Part shown: positions 13,326-16,061 of the stretch, piece after piece
Layout: each line of letters opens with the position of its first letter
How positions within the stretch are numbered: position 1 is the stretch's first letter
NCBI GenBank assembly: GCA_946612185.1
Contig: CAMOEP010000017.1
Location: forward strand, 1-16,061
DNA length: 16,061 bases
Direction of reading: 5' to 3'
Source of the DNA: an uncultured Ruminococcus sp.
GTDB lineage: Bacteria > Bacillota > Clostridia > Oscillospirales > Ruminococcaceae
The notes under the pieces: model-generated
Databases searched by the model: none
Told to the model about the DNA's origin: nothing
Seen by the model: the letters and a program-made list of their open reading frames with translations, nothing else
Program-made: the position numbers and the translations under genes

Positions 13326-15665
13326 TTACTGTGCTACCGTCACTCCCTTTGTAAGCCGTATACTTTCACCGGACATCTCAGCGCTCACCTTGTCCCCCTT
13401 GCTCACCGCTGACGTGATTATCAGCCGTGCAAGTTCATTCTCGATAAGGTCAGTGACCCGCCGGTTTATTGGACGTGCGCCGTATTTCTCCGTTCCACGG
13501 GCGGCTGCTATGGCTTCCACCACCTCGTCTGTATAGCAGAAGTCTATCCCCAATCCCTGCGCCCGGAATTTAAGATTATCCAGGGCTTTCCGGCTTATGC
13601 TCCGCAGGTCGTCACGCTCCAGACTCCGGAAAACTATCACCTCGTCGATGCGTCCCACAAATTCCGGAGTGAAATGCTCCCTCACCTGCCCCAGAACTTT
13701 TTCCTCGCTCGCCTGCACCGCCGCACCAAATCCAAGCGCCGACTGCTGGCTCATTGCCTGTGCGCCCACGTTTGTGGTCATTATGATAATGGTATTCGCA
13801 AAGCTGACTTTCCGCCCGGTGGAATCCGTCAGCATACCCTCGTCGAGTATCTGCAAAAGCAGGTTCAGAACCTCCGGGTCAGCTTTCTCAATCTCATCAA
13901 AAAGTATCAGAGAATACGGGTTTCGGCGTATCCTGTCGCATATCCCGCTGTTTTGCTCATCGTACCCCACATACCCTGGAGGCGCTCCGATAAGCCGGGA
14001 AACCGAGTTTTTCTCCATATACTCCGACATATCCAGCCGTATCATATTCTTCTCCGAGTGGAAAAGGTTCTCCGCAAGCGCTTTCGCAAGTTCAGTCTTG
14101 CCCACTCCCGTAGGCCCTGCAAACAGGAACGATGCCGCCGGACGGTCAGGACTGTGCAGCCCGGAATGTGCCCTGCATACCGCATTTGTCACCTTTTTCA
14201 CCGCATAGCTGTGACCTATCACACGCTCCGCCAGCCGCTTTTCCAGAAGCTCCAGTTCCGGGGAATCACCGGCGGTTATGCGGTTGACGGGGATACCGGT
14301 TTTCATGGCGATCACCCGGCGGATATCCTCCTCCGTCACCTCCGCCCTGCCACGGGACTTTCTCGCAACGCTCCCGGCAGTCAGCGGCGTGTCACTCATG
14401 GGGATATAGTCCGTCCCCTTGCGGAAAAACCCGGAATTGCTGCGAATCCTCGCACAGGCACAGGCTTCGTCCAGAACATCAAACGCCTTGTCCGGCAGGA
14501 ATCGCTCGCTGATATACCTTGTGGACAGCCTGACAGCAAGTTCCACCGCTTCATCACTTATACTGACATCGTGGTAACTCTCGTAACGGCTGCGAACTCC
14601 CTGTATCATTCTCACGCAGTCCTCCTGAGAAGGCTCAGTGACCTGTATCGGCTGAAAACGGCGCTCCAGTGCGGAATCCTTCTCGATGCTCCGGCGGTAC
14701 TCCTCAAAGGTGGTCGCACCTATTACCTGAACTTCTCCACGGGCAAGCTGAGGCTTCATGATATTCGCCGCATCTATCGCACCCTCCGCCGCACCTGCGC
14801 CAACCATTGTGTGTATCTCGTCAATGAACAGGATTATATTCCCGGCGTTTGCGGCTTCATCAATGCAGGACTTCACACGTTCCTCAAAGTCGCCACGGTA
14901 CTTCGCCCCGGCAAGAAGCTGAGTCATATCCAGTGAGAAAATGAACTTGTTCTTCAACTGGTCTGGGACGAGGTTGCGCACGAAAAGTTCCGCAACGCCC
15001 TCAACTATGGCGGTTTTTCCCACTCCTGCCTCACCGATAAGACAGGGGTTATTTTTCGTCCTCCGGGATAGCACCTGCATCACTCGCTCAACCTCTTTGA
15101 TTCGCCCTATAAGCGGGTCATGCTTGCGGACGAGCGCCATATCCGTAAGATTTTTTCCGAAGCGGAACAGGTTCGGCAGGTGGGACACTTTTGGCTTTAT
15201 TGCGTCATATATATCCCCCTGAACGGAGTCCGGGGAGTACTTTTCAAGTGCGCTGCATATCCCGGTCAGGTCGCCGCCAGCCTTGCGTATGACCGTAACT
15301 GCGCTGCAAGCCGATTCCCTTATGACCGCCGTAAGGATATGCTCAGGAGTTGCCTGCTTTTTCTTGCCGCTGACTGCCAGAAGCACTGCGCTGTCCAGCA
15401 TACGCCTTACGGCAGTTGTGAAATACCGCCGGTTCAGGTTTACAGGACTTCCCTGCCCCACCAGGGTTATTATCTCCCGGCGCAGGTCGTCGTAGGAAAC
15501 GCCGTTCTCTATGAGTATCTCCGCTGCACCGGTCATGCCGTCACCAGCCATAGACAGAACCAGGTGTTCGCTGCCTATATAGGTATGCCCCAACTCAGAT
15601 GCCGCACTGACTGCCCCCTCAATTATCCGCAGAGAACTCCGTGTGAATTTCTCGGTACTAAACAT
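13326..15665 (-). CDS. Clp-family AAA+ ATPase (ClpC/ClpA type) with minimal middle domain
   Basis: Hexameric unfoldase expected to feed substrates to ClpP. An N-domain with two Clp repeats spans about 5-145. AAA-1 has Walker A GEAGVGKT (211-218), Walker B ILFIDE (278-283) and LERRF (333-337). AAA-2 has Walker A GPTGVGKT (517-524), Walker B LILFDE (586-591), GRID (671-674) and sensor-2 GARP (729-732). SALGFG (642-647) fits the ClpP-binding LGF loop. Between the two AAA domains only about 34 residues (409-442) replace the coiled-coil middle domain of typical ClpC, and the sequence there (Ser/Gly/Thr-rich) is not coiled coil. In Firmicutes ClpC that domain binds McsB/MecA-type adaptors, so regulation probably differs. 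AAGGAGG lies 7 bases before the ATG at 15665. No CtsR-like direct repeat, CIRCE element, ctsR or mcsAB gene is seen, and no strong promoter. Confidence 0.93.
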   Translation of the reverse strand: MFSTEKFTRSSLRIIEGAVSAASELGHTYIGSEHLVLSMAGDGMTGAAEILIENGVSYDDLRREIITLVGQGSPVNLNRRYFTTAVRRMLDSAVLLAVSGKKKQATPEHILTAVIRESACSAVTVIRKAGGDLTGICSALEKYSPDSVQGDIYDAIKPKVSHLPNLFRFGKNLTDMALVRKHDPLIGRIKEVERVMQVLSRRTKNNPCLIGEAGVGKTAIVEGVAELFVRNLVPDQLKNKFIFSLDMTQLLAGAKYRGDFEERVKSCIDEAANAGNIILFIDEIHTMVGAGAAEGAIDAANIMKPQLARGEVQVIGATTFEEYRRSIEKDSALERRFQPIQVTEPSQEDCVRMIQGVRSRYESYHDVSISDEAVELAVRLSTRYISERFLPDKAFDVLDEACACARIRSNSGFFRKGTDYIPMSDTPLTAGSVARKSRGRAEVTEEDIRRVIAMKTGIPVNRITAGDSPELELLEKRLAERVIGHSYAVKKVTNAVCRAHSGLHSPDRPAASFLFAGPTGVGKTELAKALAENLFHSEKNMIRLDMSEYMEKNSVSRLIGAPPGYVGYDEQNSGICDRIRRNPYSLILFDEIEKADPEVLNLLLQILDEGMLTDSTGRKVSFANTIIIMTTNVGAQAMSQQSALGFGAAVQASEEKVLGQVREHFTPEFVGRIDEVIVFRSLERDDLRSISRKALDNLKFRAQGLGIDFCYTDEVVEAIAAARGTEKYGARPINRRVTDLIENELARLIITSAVSKGDKVSAEMSGESIRLTKGVTVAQ

Positions 15666-15735
15666 TTTCTCTCCTCCTTTTCATACTACTATATTATGCC
15701 ACTTGTCCCGTGCGATATCAGTCGAAATCTGTTTT

Positions 15736-15766
15736 TTGTAACACAATTCCGGCGCTGTCATATAAT
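15736..15766 (+). promoter_or_regulatory. Probable promoter of the Cys-rich small protein
   Basis: Consensus TATAAT (15761-15766) with a weak -35 candidate TTGTAA (15736-15741) at a long 19-bp spacing. Transcription would start near 15773, about 50 bases before the start codon. The 156-bp gap also serves the divergent Clp gene, for which I see no clear promoter. Confidence 0.5.
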
Positions 15767-15821
15767 GTACTATGAAACGCAGACAAAGCGGTTCAAATAC
15801 AACTCAAGGAGATGTTCTCTT

Positions 15822-15956
15822 ATGTGTAATTCTTGCTTCGATGGTAACAACTGCTGGTGCCTTATTCTTCTGGTGATCCTGTTCATTTTCCTGTTCTCCG
15901 GCTGTGGCTGCGGCAATAACGACTGCGGCAACAACAACTGCGGCTGCGGCTGCTGA
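15822..15956 (+). CDS. 44-aa cysteine-rich small membrane protein
   Basis: Ten of 44 residues are Cys (2, 5, 11, 13, 28, 30, 35, 40, 42, 44). A very hydrophobic stretch at 14-26 (LILLVILFIFLFS) is flanked by Cys/Asn/Gly-rich ends, the tail being GCGCGNNDCGNNNCGCGC. The layout resembles small Clostridia proteins often annotated as 'chorion class high-cysteine HCB protein 13'; I base this on recollection of that family, not a search. Function is unknown; membrane insertion and metal or disulphide binding are possible. AAGGAGA (15806-15812) stands 9 bases before the ATG and a TATAAT lies upstream. The reading frame runs open far to the left through the Clp gene, but that extension is antisense shadow. 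Confidence 0.75.
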   Translation: MCNSCFDGNNCWCLILLVILFIFLFSGCGCGNNDCGNNNCGCGC

Positions 15957-16006
15957 TACGCCCCTGGCTCTCTGTTCAGGCTGATTTAGCGGAAACGGCG
16001 GCTTTC

Positions 16007-16045
16007 CTGGGGGGAAACCTTTCTGAAGAAAGGTTCTCCCCCCAG
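16007..16045. repeat. G-rich palindrome at window end
   Basis: CTGGGGGG (16007-16014) pairs with CCCCCCAG (16038-16045) and, inside, AACCTTTCT with AGAAAGGTT around a GA turn. The stem is interrupted by a small asymmetric bulge. It is followed by ACCCCCTTT rather than a T run. It resembles palindromes scattered in intergenic regions of related Clostridia (recollection only). It may end transcription of the Cys-rich gene, 50 bp upstream. Confidence 0.5.
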
Positions 16046-16061
16046 ACCCCCTTTCCCAAGA

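Noticed and set aside
13674..14936. 420-aa open frame on the plus strand opposite the Clp gene
   Set aside because: It is fully antisense to a gene with intact AAA+ motifs, has no ribosome binding site of note, and its composition (Arg/His/Ser-rich) is typical of a shadow frame.
15666..15760. CtsR or CIRCE heat-shock operator upstream of the Clp gene
   Set aside because: No GGTCAAA-type tandem heptamers and no TTAGCACTC/GAGTGCTAA inverted repeat are present.
15120..15821. In-frame upstream extension of the 44-aa Cys-rich protein (278-aa reading)
   Set aside because: The extension runs antisense through the Clp gene and its promoter region. A good ribosome binding site and a TATAAT box support the short start at 15822 instead.

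Overview
The window looks like chromosome of a plant-fibre-degrading Firmicute of the Ruminococcus type (R. albus / R. flavefaciens-like). The main reason is three separate proteins with type I dockerin modules (paired Ca-binding loops), one of them a two-catalytic-domain pectin-degrading enzyme. Strong AAGGAGG-type ribosome binding sites, sigma-A-like promoters with 17-bp spacers, a Clp ATPase with an N-domain and a tiny Cys/Gly/Asn-rich protein also fit Clostridia. The species call is inference, not a database match. I saw no rRNA, tRNA, CRISPR array, integrase or transposase gene.

Layout. 1-446: end of a short dispersed repeat, two strong hairpins of unknown role, then a promoter. 447-2786 (+): secreted BspA/DUF285-type repeat protein ending in a dockerin. 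2783-2962: MITE-like palindromic element lodged between that gene's stop codon and its terminator. 3138-5948 (+): secreted PL10 pectate lyase + CE8 pectin methylesterase + accessory domain + dockerin. Then, on the minus strand, 7808-7101 (RibD_C/DHFR-like reductase) and 7101-5998 (five-helix membrane domain fused to a flavodoxin domain), overlapping by one base and driven by a promoter at 7857-7829. 7854-8554: about 700 bp of nested palindromes, three tandem units of roughly 190-225 bp, lying exactly between two divergent promoters. Then (+) 8610-8825 (71-aa unknown), 8825-9967 (glycerate kinase) and 9998-10990 (membrane-anchored NERD protein). 11045-12838 (-): a third dockerin protein, with the dockerin in the middle and a copy of the palindromic element at each end of the gene. 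12956-13325: polypyrimidine tract, perfect 15-bp inverted repeat and second copy of the window-start repeat. 13326-15665 (-): Clp-family AAA+ ATPase with almost no middle domain. 15822-15956 (+): 44-aa protein with ten cysteines.

How it fits together. The two left-hand dockerin proteins and the right-hand one have their own promoters and are probably displayed together on a cellulosome-like complex: an adhesion/scaffold-type protein, a bifunctional enzyme that demethylates and cleaves pectin, and a protein of unknown role. The central genes are cytoplasmic or membrane metabolic functions with no evident link to the dockerin genes.

The most unusual material is non-coding. One item is the palindrome array at 7854-8554, with five copies of a CAAGCTG-N3/4-CAGCTTG dyad whose outermost copies abut both divergent promoters. 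The other is the palindromic element family in three size classes (172, 46 and 31 bp), which looks like stepwise internal deletion and sits at stop codons and at a transcription start.
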